64,000 nt of DNA, taken from contig JANUWF010001101.1 in assembly GCA_026120185.1 (NCBI GenBank), forward strand, positions 1,178,001 through 1,242,000, given 5' to 3'. The translations under genes were made by a program, and so were the position numbers. The notes below the pieces were generated by a model. The model saw only the letters and a list, made by a program, of their open reading frames with translations. It did no database searches and was not told the origin of the DNA. Shown piece by piece: positions 32,545 through 43,693 of the stretch. Numbering within the stretch: position 1 is the stretch's first letter; every line of letters begins with the position of its first letter. This stretch comes from Voacanga thouarsii. Lineage: Eukaryota > Streptophyta > Magnoliopsida > Gentianales > Apocynaceae.

Positions 32545-34368
32545 TGAAGAAGCTTCCGGTTGAACACCCGCTAGCCTTCTACTTTGCCTTGTTTGCATTA
32601 ACGCCAAGCTTTCCAGCTCTCGAAATATTCCTCAGCCTAACCTCTAGTCGGTGAACACAACAGAGAAGAAGAATGGTCTCAAATCTCCTTAGTTCTCTTG
32701 CTATTGGTTAGCAAAGTCCCAAGGAGAAAACCAGAACATGGAGACGTGAGAGAGCAGAGAGAGAGGAGACGTGAGTCTTTCTTTTGCTTAGGAGGATTAG
32801 GGTTTTCTTTTCCCAGATACTTGTTTATTAGTTAGACAAAAAAGAGTCTCTCATTATCTGATAAACATATCCCGGGGATTTCAAAACACCCGGATGTTAT
32901 CCTGAGAATAAGTTTTGCCTAACCCTAAACTCTTCTTAACCATATCTGGAAAAAACCCTAAGGTCCAAGCTATTGGGCCAGAAAAATATTTATTATTTTT
33001 CTTGGACCCAAAAGGCCCAAAATAATAAACATTAATTATTTATTTCCTGGGCTTATATAAATAACCCAATAAATAATTAATGAGCCTAAATGAACCAAAA
33101 TAATTAATCTTTAATTATTTATTTCTTGGGCCTATATAAATAACCCAATAAATAATTAAACATTAATTATTTCCCCTAGTTTAAACCCAGGTTAATTTCC
33201 TAATTATTCATACTGGACCTAGGCCCTGAATAATTAATTAACTAATTAAACTAGATAATTAATTTCTCTCAACTCCTATTTTAATTAATTTATTTATTTT
33301 ATTACAGTCCAATAATAAATTAGACTTCCTAAATAAAATAAAATAAAATAAAATCCTCTTCAACTGAGACCAATTCCTTAACCCAAAAGCAGTTAGGACT
33401 TACGGGCTATTCCGAGGACCAAAAAGACACATCGCCTTGGCTTCTAAAATGACCAAAATACCCCTGCATTTTAAATATTTCCTAATATCACCATAAGGAA
33501 ATATTGACTCCAAGGACAATGCTGCATTCGCAAAGTCTCCGACCTACAGGTGAAATGACTAAAATACCCCTCTACACATCGCCGTACATTTAGAGAGGAA
33601 GAAGTGTACTAACACCCCTCTAAATGACATCTACCATCCTTAGGCTTCTAGTCCAATGATCCACGACTTCCTGGAGTGTTTCCGCTTTCCAAGGGAGCTA
33701 CCCTAAAGCAAACATCCAAGTCATGTTTCTCAGGGCCCTGGACATTTTAGACCATTCGGACAACCACAAGGGGCGATATAGTGCAGAAACGATCTTGTAT
33801 AAGTCTGTCTTAACTAACTAGTTACACATACCCAACATGCAATTATATTGGCCCTACGATAGAACCTCAACTATAGCAAATCAAAGTATATGCTCCCAGC
33901 TTCGCCAAACCACCAACTCATACTCAAGTCGTAGAGTACTAGTCCACGCTATAGCGGTAGTAGTCTAGGTTTCTACCATATAGTACTTTGAGAAACCACT
34001 ACTACAGGTCCTGTTCTACGTATTCGAAATAGGCTTATGTAATGAAGTGAGTGGACTACCCACTAGCTAAAAGTAAGCCATTCCCCATTTGGAATTCATA
34101 ACATAATAACCTAAACATGATGAGATTCCCAGTCTCATCAATAGGTTAAGAACAAAGTTTATATGTTAAATAACCCGTGATCTATACCTTACTGTGAAAG
34201 ACCACCATTCACATGGATCACTTATTTAAACACAATGGGTCTGTTCCAAACGAAAAACGTGCACAAATAAAAAGTAAATTCACAAACAATTTCTAAAAAT
34301 AAATTCTTTTATTAAAAATATTCGATTTTACATCAGAAACCTAGTCTAAGAGGGCATACAATCCAACA
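32545..34368 (-). mobile_element. LTR B': solo LTR of the Copia-B family in the Copia-2 protease
   Basis: It is 1,824 bp. On the plus strand it starts TGAAGAAGCTTCCGG and ends ATACAATCCAACA, with a perfect TSD GATAC at 32540-32544 and 34369-34373. The insertion lies between the codons of the protease active site (GVLDT before, EYGSHLCNN after). A short minus-strand frame at its 3' end reads QSRRLAGVQPEASS, and its last codons coincide with the LTR end. It is the deepest layer of the nest. Confidence 0.93.
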
Positions 34369-34373
34369 GATAC

Positions 34374-35300
34374 CGAATATGGATCTCATTTGTGCAATAA
34401 CTTGCAGGGACTAAAGAGCAGTATAAGGCTAGAGAATGGCGATGTGGACCTACGTACTGCAAATGGGGCAAAGGTTGCTACACTTACTGTGGGGACATAC
34501 GAGCTGAATTTGCTTTCGAGATTAATTATAGAACTGCAAAACTGTTATTATGTACCAGTTTTAATGAAAAACATTATTTCAGTTGCATGTTTAGAATTAT
34601 ATGGATTTCATTTGATATTTAAGAATATATTTTGTTCTTTTTCATTGAATGATATTCATTATGGTTTAGCAACTCTGGTTAATGGTTTATATGTTCTAGA
34701 CTTGGATAATCTAGTTCTTAATATAAACACTAAGAAACCTAAAATAGATAACTCTAACACCTTCTACTTATGGCATTATCGTTTGGGCCATGTAAATGAA
34801 AATCGTGTTTCTAAGTTATATAAGCTTGGTGACTTAGGGTTATTTGATTATGAACCATATAGCACATGCGAATCTTGTTTACTAGGTAAAATGACTAAAA
34901 CTCTTTTTTTAGGAAACGGAGAACGTGCCAAAGAGTTATTAAAACTCATACATTTTGATGTATATAGCCTAATATCAATACAAGCAAGAGGAGGTTACGA
35001 CTATTTTATAGCCTTCATCGATGATTTCTCACGATACGAGTATTTGTATTTAATGAAATACAAATTTGAGGCATTTGAAAAGTTCAAAGACTTCAAGAAT
35101 AAAATAGAGAAACAATTTGGCAAAAGTATTAAGACTCTATGATCTGATTGAGGAGGAGAATACTTGAACCAAGAGTTTTTGAGTTATCTTAGAGATAATA
35201 GGATATTATCTCAATAGACTCTACTACATACACCTTAACATAATAGTGTATCTGAGAGAAGGAATTGAACCCTTCTAGACATGGTATGGACCATGATGGC
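34374..35300 (+). pseudogene. Copia-2 protease end, GAG-pre-integrase and integrase core
   Basis: The open part 34390-35142 begins CNNLQGLKSSIRLENGD (protease) and passes CYYVPVLMKNIISVA. The zinc region is WHYRLGHVNENR with CESCLLGKM, where both CxxC cysteines are kept. The core begins IHFDVYSLISIQARGG and FIDDFSRYEYLYLMK, and ends KSIKTL; stops then flank the second Asp block (SD, stop, GGEYLNQEF). The protease motif is DTE instead of DTG. The rest of the core to 35300 has stops. Confidence 0.83.
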
Positions 35301-36163
35301 TTCCGCAGACCTACCAAAATTATTTTGGGGTCATGCACTAGAAACTTCTGTTTATATACTAAACAGAGTTCCGATAAAAACGGTTAATTCTACCCCATTT
35401 GAGATGTTCTTTGGTAAGAGACCAAAGAATCTCACTTGCGAGTATGGGGTTGTCCTGCCTTTGTTAAAAGGCCATAGTCAAACAAACTTGATAGTAAGTC
35501 TAACAGTGTTTGTTTGTGGGATATCCGAAAGAATCTTTCAGATATTACTTCTACCTATCCTCTAAAAATAAAGTGTTTGTTTCGAAGCATGTCGTCTTCT
35601 TAGAGAAGGAGCATATGCTCAGTGGAGATAGTGGGAGTAAAATTGAACTTAGTAAAGTTTATGAAGATCAAACAAACAAGGATCAACCGTCTGATCTCAC
35701 ATCTATTGAGAGAATAGATGAACCTTCTACTATACAAGATCCTCGTAGATTTAGTAGGATACATATGTTACCTAAGAGATATGGATTTCTCATTAGTGAC
35801 CACAATGACGTATTACTCATAGAAGAAGATGAGCTTACTATCTACAAGGATGTTCTGAATAGTTCAGAATCTAGCAAATGGCTTGAAGCCATGAAGTCAG
35901 AGATGGATTCTATGTATGACAACCAAGTATGGACTTTTGTTGATTCACCCAAAGGAATAAAACATGTTGGGTGCAAATGGATTTTCAAGAAGAAAACACA
36001 CATGGATGGTAACTTAGTTACCTATAAAGCACGTCTAGTGGCGAAGGGTTATTATCAACAACTTGGTATTGACTATGACGAAACCTTCTCGCCAGTAGCC
36101 ATGTTAAAATCCATCAGGATACTCCTAGCCATTGCTGCTCATTATGATTATGAGATTTGGTAA
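35281..36163 (+). pseudogene. Copia-2 integrase C-terminus and RT N-terminus
   Basis: 35281-35420 reads MVWTMMASADLPKLFWGHAL, TPFEMFFGKRPKN, then shifts frame over LRVWGCPAF. The frame 35510-36163 continues with FVGYPKESFRYYFY, the linker DPRRFSRIHMLPKRYGF, then RT: WLEAMKSEMDSMYDN, CKWIFKKKTHMDG, ARLVAKGYYQQ and DETFSPVAMLKSIR. It ends at a stop replacing the residue after EIW. This RT N-terminal part is open here but frameshifted in Copia-1. Confidence 0.85.
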
Positions 36164-36975
36164 ATAGATGTGAAAACAGCTTTCCTAAATGGAAATCTGA
36201 CTGAGGAAGTGTATATAACACAATCTGTGCATTTCACATCCAATGATAGCACAAAGGTATGCAAGCTGTAAAGGTCCATTTATGGACATAAGCAAACTTC
36301 TAGGAGTGGAACATCCGTTTTGATAAAACAATCAAAGAATTTGGTTTCATTCAAAACATAGATGAGCCTTGTGTATATAAGAAGGGCAGTGGGAGCGTAA
36401 TTGTTTTCTTACTACTTTATGTATATGACATATTGCTAATAGGAAACGATATACCTATCTTGCAAATGATTAAAATTTGGCTGTCCAAACAATTCTCCAT
36501 CAAAGACCTTGGTGAAGCAACTTATATTCTTGGAATAAGGATCTAAAGAGATAGATCCAAAATGTTGCTAGGTCTTTCACAATCTACATACATAGATAAA
36601 GTGCTAAAGAGGTTTAGCATGGATCAATCCAAAAGGGGATTCTTACCCATGTCATATAGTGTAAGCCTTTCAAAGTCGATGTCTCCTATGACACAAGTTG
36701 AAAGGGATCATATGAGTAAGATTCCATATACTTCGACAGTTAGATCTATCATGTATGCTATGATATGTATTAGGCCCGATGTATCTTGTGCTCTCAGTTT
36801 GACGAGCAGATACCAATCTGACCCTGGTGAGAGTCATTGGGCGGCTGTAAAGAGCATCCTTAAGTACTTACAAAGGACTAAGGATGTGTTCTTAGTATAT
36901 AGAGAAGGTGATTTGAAAATAAACGGGTATACTGATGCCAGTTTTCAATCTGACAAAGATGATTTCAAATCATAA
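36164..36975 (+). pseudogene. Copia-2 RT palm and C-terminus, inactivated
   Basis: DVKTAFLNGNLTEEVYITQ follows a stop. The next blocks carry stops and a frameshift near 36300. The catalytic motif reads LLYVYDILLIGND, so the first Asp of YVDD is Tyr. 36562-36975 is open and carries MLLGLSQSTYIDKVLKRFSM and the SIMYAMICIRPDVSCAL block, then LKYLQRTKDVFLVY and TDASFQSDKDD from RNase H. Confidence 0.85.
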
Positions 36976-37221
36976 TTTGGTTACGTGTTTACATTGTGCG
37001 GAGGGGCAATAAGTTGGAAGAGTTCCAAACAAGAGACTATTGCCAACTCTATGATAGAAGCTGAGTACATAGCTATTTCAAAAGCAGCTAAGGAAATAAA
37101 GATAGAGAGAGTTCCCACGGATGAGAACATAGCTAACCCTCTTACAGAAGCACTATCCCAAAATAAACATGATTGTCATGTTGAGTTATTCGGTATTAGA
37201 TACATGAATGATTGGCTCTAG
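36976..37221 (+). pseudogene. Copia-2 RNase H with a large in-frame deletion
   Basis: The frame reads [43 protein letters not shown], then the Copia-1-like C-terminus ending YMNDWL and TAG at 37219-37221. Compared with Copia-1 (2133-2695), some 60-65 codons between AKE and KIERV are missing, including the CDNN acidic motif. RNase H activity would be lost. Confidence 0.85.
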
Positions 37222-37224
37222 TGC

Positions 37225-37235
37225 AAGTGGGAGTT
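37225..37235 (+). other. Polypurine tract of Copia-2
   Basis: AAGTGGGAGTT lies directly before the 3' LTR, just after the pol stop, and matches Copia-1. Confidence 0.85.
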
Positions 37236-39003
37236 TGTTAGTGTTATGCCCTAGAGGCAATCACTTGTACCTTGTATATAACACATTTTATTTTAATAAA
37301 AGACATTATTTAGCTTACAGTTCATTTTGTTTACTTTTAAGTAATATAATTGTTCGATAAAGTCCCTAGTACAACATTGTGTTCAGGGAATCATGATAGA
37401 GATCATGATATGAGATTCCTACTATACTATATAGTGGTAGTAATTAAATAGTCCCTAGTCATAGTATTAATGAGATATGGCATCATTAATGCGTGAAGAC
37501 TAGCATGTGTTTGACTTTCTGATTTGATCAGGCAGTGGTTCTCATATCCGTGAGTATTGAGACACTCAAAGTTAACACATGGATGCTTGTTAATGGAACA
37601 AGTTCATTGGATGACCTAGGTATGAGATAATCACAGTAAACGTGCAAGTATCCTTAGACTTGAGATCTCTAAGGTATTTTGTTTGCTGAGCATTGTACTT
37701 TGATTTCAATCTCTGGAGCTTGATCGAGGGCCACCTATGGGATGGATATTGGGCACATTGTGAGGTAAATAAAAGTAGTTGAGAAGGTTAATAAAGGATT
37801 CATCACTCCTAATAGTAGGGGCGAATATCTCGCGGCCACTTGTAGGAATTACTACTCGAGAAGTCCTTGGCTGCGGCGTATGCGTTTTTGAAATAGTTCC
37901 AATTGAAACACATCTAGAGTAGTGGGTTCCTGGTACAAGTACTATTATATTCGGGGTTAGAATTAATATATATTCTGGAGGGAGTTGGCACTAATTCCGT
38001 ACTCCAAACCGAATGAGATATTGTACGGTGAAAGGAGTTAGTTGCACTGTAGTTTGTTATTGAAGGGTTCATGTCAAGCTACTTGACTTCCTGGAGTCTT
38101 GGGTGGTCATGATGTGTTGCTAGATACCGCTCATGATATGGGAATATGGGTTTATTAATTGATGAATTAATAAACCAATCCTAATTAGAATTAATAGGAT
38201 TGATACTAATTAATTATGGATTATTAATTTCAAAGATGTTTGGATTAATTCATATTTGCTACCAATTGACTGAAAAACCTAATAAGTAATACACAATAGA
38301 TGATTATATACTCAAGATGTTATTTGATAACATAGTGAGGTTAATTGCGAGAAAGAGAAGTTGTTATGGACAAATTATAATTAGTTATAATTTGTGGTCC
38401 AAATCATAATTGTGAGAACTTGATATTTCCAATTAGTTACAATTCCAATTAGTTACACAAGGTCCCTAATTATAATTAGTTACAATTAGGGAATTCTAAT
38501 TGTTTTAGAATTCTCAGTTGGAGTAATTTTCCAACAAATTTCGTGTAATATATAGAGTATATATACACGAAATTCCTGGCTGGATAACTAATGAAAATAC
38601 TCCAAAAACCTAAGGCAACAAAACGACTTATCCCTATTCTCTCTTTTCTTATTTTTCTGAAAAACATGAATAAGCCCTAGCCGCCTTGAGTGTTTCTACT
38701 TGCACAGAAAATCTTGGTGCTTGAGTGTATCCTCTGTGTAGATTTCTGTTAGAGATAATCATACACTGTGATTATAGTGGTTAGACGTTTAACTCTCATG
38801 GTGATTTGATCAAGAGGGTTGTTGGATCGCGCATCGACTTAAAGAAGGAAAATTTTATTTTCCACATGATCAAAGAAAGGTAAAAAGTTGTTACCTTTGT
38901 CATCTTTATGTCTTGTTTTCCACACATATGCAGATCCTGAGATGGTATCTCGTTCTTATTCTTTCACTGCGCCATATATGATATATGTGTGAGATACCCA
39001 ACA
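37236..39003 (+). repeat. 3' LTR of Copia-2
   Basis: It pairs with 27979-29736. Small indels separate the two: a loss after AATCACA near 37637 and an added AATTAGTTACAATT-rich stretch near 38430-38480. A count of differences would date the insertion. Confidence 0.93.
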
Positions 39004-40910
39004 AATCTCATCGTGGAAAGGTTTTGTGTTATGAATTCCAAATACGGAATGGCTTACCTTTATCCAATGAGTAGTCTACTCATATCATAATATAAGCGTA
39101 TTTCGAATACGTAGAACTGGACCTGGAGTGGTGGTTTCTAAAAGTAATATGTGATAGAAACCCAGACTACTACTGGTACAACATAGACTTGTACTCTACA
39201 GCTTGAGTATAAGTTGGTGATCTGACGAAGCTGGAAATATATGATTTGATATATTATAGTTGAGGTTCTTGAGAAGGACTAATATTTTTGTATATTGGGT
39301 ATATGTGACTAGTTAGTCAAGACAGACTTATACAAGATAGCATTTACACTATATTACCCTTTGTGGTTGTCCGAATGATATAATTATCTAGGGTCTTGGG
39401 GAACATGACTTGAATATTGGCTTTACGGTAATTCCCTTGGAAAGCTAAAATATTCCAAGAGATCGTGGATAGTAGATGTCGCTTAGAGAGATGTTAATAT
39501 ACTCTTTCATCTCTAAATGAACAGTGATATGTAGAGGGGTGTTTTAGTCATTTCACCTGTGGGTCAAAGATATAGCTAACGCAGCATTGTCCTTGGGGTT
39601 AATATTTCCTTATGGTAATGTTAGAAAATATTTAAAATGCAAAATACAAATATTTATATAGTAAGGGTATTTTGATCATTTTAGTAGCCAAGACGATGTG
39701 TCTTTTTGGTCATCAGAATAGTTCGTAAGTCCTAATTATTTTAGGTCGAGGAAACAATCACAATGAAAAATGATTTTATTTTATTCAGGAAGTCTAATTT
39801 ATTTTTTGGACTGGAATAAAATAAAAGGAACGAGAGTAAATAAATTTATTATCTAGTTTGATTAGTTAATTAATTATTCAGGGCCTAAATCCAGATTAAA
39901 AAAATTAACTTGGGCTTAAACTAGTTAATAAAAGGCTTAATAATTATTTTAGTTCATTTGGGCTCATTAATTATTTATTGGGCTATTTTAATAGGCCCAG
40001 AAAATAAATAATTAATGGTTATTATTTTTGGACTCATTGGGTCTAAGGAAAAATAAATTATTTTAGCCCAATAGCCTGAACTAAAGGATTTTTATTATTC
40101 ACAGTACAAAAGAGTTGGGGATTACCCAAACCTCTTCTGTTGATAACCTTCGAATGCTTGAAATATCAAAACACTGGGGTTGGGTTATCTGAGATGTGAA
40201 TAGGAGTCGCTGGGTAGAAAAAAAATAACCACTCACAACACTGAAGTGAAAAAAAAACCAGAGTCTCTTCTCTCTTTTCTTCTCATTTCTTCTTCTTTTC
40301 CCTTTTTCCATCTTCTTGTCTTTGCTAACTAATAGCAAAGGATCAAGAAGGATCATCCTCGCCTAGGTTGTTTTACCAACATAGATAGGTGGAAGAGTAT
40401 TCCGAGAAGCGAAAAGCTTCGCGTACATGCTAAGAAAAAGCCGATGGATCGCTGGTTTCTCGCTAGAATCGTCATCGAGACAGGTAGCTGCTCCCGTGAT
40501 TGGTGCCTCATCTTCTGAGTCAAACTAGAAAAGGACTTGTAAAAGTATTAATGTTAACCTTCTCTTGTGTCGTGTTCTTGTTTTTCTGGGTCTTATTTCT
40601 TGTGTGCATGGTTCTTCTGTTTTTTCATTCCTGCAGCTCCCCCAAGTCTAATGATAGGCTCCCACCCCAGTCGCCTAAACATAGTAAAAAACTCTAAGGA
40701 ATTATCCAAGGAATGCTTATACATCTTTTCTACTATGATTTTATTATGTTGGTGACCTTGATATCAGATTTGACAAGTAGGGTCAAAGAATTGGGTAGGC
40801 TGGGTAGGTAGAGGCTCAAAAGATGTATAGATCAAGATAAAGCCCTAGTTCTTTTAGCCTTAGGTGCCAATCCCTTAGGTCTCCTAAACATAATGAAGAG
40901 GTGATAATGG

Positions 40911-42061
40911 AAAAAGGGAGTTTATAGGAAAGAAAATAGGACACTTTTAAGATCACTCCTTACAACACAATCAAACACAATCCTCAACCGTTTTGCAATC
41001 ACAACACCACTCAATACAACCACCACCTCAATATACCACAAAACACCACAAGATAATCAATAAAACACAACACAACCTCCTCCAGCAGTACTTGCAAAAA
41101 GATAGCCACTGTCCAATCCCAAACACAATATCAATATCCATGATCAAATTAGTAATACTCTTCATGTCAAATGTAAAGCTCATAATCACAATGCTAAATT
41201 AAACATGGGCAATTATCTCTCAATCTATGAAGCAAATATCTTGGTCAGCTCAAAATTACTCACATGAGAGGCATACTCAATATTTTTAAAAAATATGTGA
41301 AACATGAATTGCATTAATCAAATATTATTGATATTCATATGCTAATGCTAACTAAGCCTAAAAGAAAGAAAAAATTTCATCAATCCATCCAAACAAAAAA
41401 AGAACAAGAATTTTTGGACCAAAATTCCTAGGAAAATACCCAATAATCAATATGAAAAATTGAATAGTAGAAAGTGTAGGAAAATCATACCACAATTATC
41501 TCCAATGTATGGGTGATAATCCTATGCAAACAGATTGAAGAAATTGTGCACCAAGTAAAAGGATTGAAAAATGGATTTTGTGAGAAAAGATTGGATTTTT
41601 CTTGGTTTTAATCCAAAACTTCAAGAACGAAGTGATGATTTGGTGTTTGAAATGTGTGTTGGAGGTTTAGAAAGTGACCCAACAGTGTTTTGAAGTTGGA
41701 CCTAACAATTGGTTGAGAGAAAAAACGAGGGAGATGGAAGTTTGTTTGAAAAATATAGCCAAAAGTAGTCATTGGAGACTTATGGCCGACGGGACTTAGT
41801 GCCAGGTCCAAGTATTGGGCCTGGCACTGGGCCCCTGCTATCTTAGCCCATTTTCTGTAGCAGTACTGGCTCGGCGCCAAGTAAGCTTTGTCCGATCAAA
41901 AATATTTTTTTCCCTTAATTAATTAATGAAAACAACAACAATTAAAACCAAAAAATTATAAAGAAATGTTATTCTAAAATTTTAAAAGACATGAAAATAA
42001 AGGAAAGCACACAAAAATTAAATAGATGTCCAAAAATCAAAAGAAACCAAATCAGGAAAGT
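40911..42061 (-). other. E1 leader-like region between Gag and the transposon-protein ORF
   Basis: No supportable gene. In autonomous Athila elements pol would follow Gag here, and nothing like protease, RT or integrase is visible. The part nearest the ORF (about 40915-41010) resembles the E2 stretch just before its ORF (49230-49400), rich in TTGTG units on the coding strand. GC-rich palindromes lie at 41795-41880 (GGGCCTGGCACTGGGCCC and others). Confidence 0.6.
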
Positions 42062-43403
42062 TTATTTTTTTTCACGGTCAAGATCACGTGGATTGGTCTT
42101 TGTATTTCCCTTAAGGGATCCCGCTGGACGATCTCCAAGGAGTTTGCCCAGTTGTCTAACTTGATTCTTGAGGTTGCGCGTGGACGCCTCTAAATTTCTT
42201 ATGATTGCATACACTTCTTGAAACCGTGTTTCTGTATCACTTACTAATTGGTTAACCAAATCCTTTAATAATGGTTTAGATGGTGGCGCATTATAAGGTA
42301 AGGGGGGTTGAGTCATTTGATTCCCAAAATTAGAAGAAGTCTACCTAGGTTGGTTTTGGTTGTTCTATGAAAAGTTAGGATGATTCATACAACCAGGGTT
42401 GTAAGTGGTGTTATAAGGATTGTTACCTTATCGTCCATTGCACACAAAATGAGCTTGTTCTAATGACTCTTGGGATAACCCCGTACTTTGACACTCATGA
42501 TTTAGATGCCCTTTCCTATAAAAATCACAAACACTTATTGCATGTCCTTGGAAATGAGACATCACCATTTGCTCCATCTTTTGTGTCAGTGCCTCTAACT
42601 TGGCCTCCAAAGTTGCCATTGTATCCACCTTGTGTACTCCATGAACACGAGCTTTTAACCGTGAACTACACCAAGCATAGTTATTTGTTGCCAAATTTTT
42701 AATCAAATTAAACACCTCCTCTGGGGTTTTAGAATTAATGGAACCTTCTGCAGATGCATCAAGTAATTTACCTTGTAGCAAAACTTAAACCACTATGAAA
42801 GATTTGCATTTGCATTCCAAGCTCGAACCCATGATGAGGGCACTTTCTAAGCATCTCCTTAAACCTCTCCCAACACTCATAAAGATTTTTAGATTCTAAC
42901 TGTTTGGAAGGGAAAATATTGGTCCTAAGCTTGGATGGATTGCAAGTGGTTATGGATCCGGCGGGTAAATACTTTAACCAGGATTTTGCTCTATCTCTTA
43001 AAGAAAAAAGCAAAAGTCTTAGTTTGATAGTATCTTTAGAAACCCCATTCACCTTCAATGTGTCACATATTTCTAAAAAGCTTGCAAGGTGGGTATTAGG
43101 ATCTTCTTTAGTTAGCCCATTAAATTGTACCATGTTTTAGATCATTTGGATAATGTTAGGCTTTATCTAAAAGTTATTAGTCTCTATCTTAGGTCTCATA
43201 ATACTCGAGCATGTACCTAAGATTATGAGTTTTACAAAATCATCCATAGTCCTCATATTATTACCACTATTACCGCCATTGTTTGGTTGGCTAACCTCCA
43301 TGTCTTTTCGTACCCTTTTGCTCACAAACTTTTGGACCTTTGTGAGGGTTCTCTCAATCTCAGGATCAAGATCTACTGTACCTACTTTCGATTGTTGGGT
43401 CAT
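42062..43403 (-). pseudogene. E1 Gag, Athila type, in four frames
   Basis: This is a retrotransposon Gag (PF03732 type). On the minus strand 42768-43133 carries the core: FNGLTKEDPNTHLASFLEIC, LRLLLFSLRDRAKSWL, LPAGSITT and LYECWERFKEMLRKCPHHG. 42428-42781 continues with TPEEVFNLIKNLATNNYAW and a coiled stretch LEAKLEALTQKMEQM. The knuckle reads CDFYRKGHLNHEC, so the second Cys is Tyr. 42062-42316 has NLKNQVRQLGKLLGDRPAGS and NPRDLDREKK, where Athila elements pass into pol. 43167-43403 is the N-terminal region. Stops or shifts separate the pieces. Confidence 0.85.
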
Positions 43404-43668
43404 ACACTAAGGGCAAGATCTATAGAAAACAGAATATAGTAAGATTATAGAATTTACAAGTTAAATAGTTACTACACATTCACAAATTAAGTTAGGAAAG
43501 TTACAACATGTAAGGAACTTAGGAAATTACAATTATACAAACTACAAAATATAACACCTATTTATACAATGAACATATATACATAATCATATATTTACAT
43601 ATAGACATATAAACATATAAACATATAAACATGGTTAAATTAACAAAACTCAAGCTTTCATGATATTG
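43404..43668 (-). other. E1 5' leader
   Basis: A short AT-rich stretch between primer site and Gag, with a diverged ACATATAAAC array near 43590-43635. No gene is seen. Confidence 0.6.
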
Positions 43669-43693
43669 TTTTTCGGTAACAGCGCGAAAAACT
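43669..43693 (-). other. Degraded primer binding site of E1
   Basis: The minus strand reads AGTTTTTCGCGCTGTTACCG next to the LTR. E2 has TTTTTGGCGCCGCTGCCG in the same place (48118-48135), the TGGCGCC-type site known from Athila/Tat elements. Several changes here suggest C-to-T decay. Confidence 0.65.

Larger units (their letters stand above)
27979..39003 (+). mobile_element. Copia-2: full-length Ty1/copia retrotransposon in LTR B
   Basis: LTRs at 27979-29736 and 37236-39003 (1,758 and 1,768 bp) begin TGTTAGTGTTATGCC and end ATACCCAACA. The TSD AATCT lies at 27974-27978 and 39004-39008. The primer site, gag, protease, integrase, RT, RNase H and polypurine tract are in Ty1/copia order on the plus strand. 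It is of the same family as Copia-1. A solo LTR (32545-34368) interrupts its protease. Many stops, a YVDD change and an RNase H deletion make it inactive. Without the nested LTR it is about 9.2 kb. Confidence 0.94.
27733..40635 (+). mobile_element. LTR B: solo LTR of the Copia-B family, carrying nested Copia-2
   Basis: Its own sequence is 27733-27978 and 39004-40635, about 1.88 kb. It starts TGTTAGAATGTATGCC and ends TTCATTCCTGCA. The flanks are GCTCA (27728-27732) and GCTCC (40636-40640). Removing it restores the E1 ORF in frame. It matches in antisense the LTRs at 32545-34368, 53965-55711 and 63407-64000, for example the block on kinase-like TTTTTGGTC...AAGTCCTAA near 39705. It is about 150 bp longer at its 3' end than the 32545 copy. 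Confidence 0.83.
24990..40880 (-). pseudogene. E1 'putative plant transposon protein' ORF, split by two LTR insertions
   Basis: The coding order on the minus strand is 40880-40636, then 27732-27197, then 25440-24990. It is homologous to the E2 ORF at 49447-50643: VEKMYKHSLDNS and FRRLGWEPI before LTR B, then REFYANIQDKKKNN and the open stretch 27115-27429 with SGFNESRVLNIYILDKLM and PLASIIIQSIREVIY. A poorly conserved tail follows, with an acidic run encoded by (CAT)n at 25015-25042. Joining across LTR B keeps the frame (RLGGAYC against QLKGDYC in E2). The pattern EFYAN...II.SI...FP fits Pfam 'putative plant transposon protein' (PF20167, from memory). It contains several stops. Confidence 0.75.
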
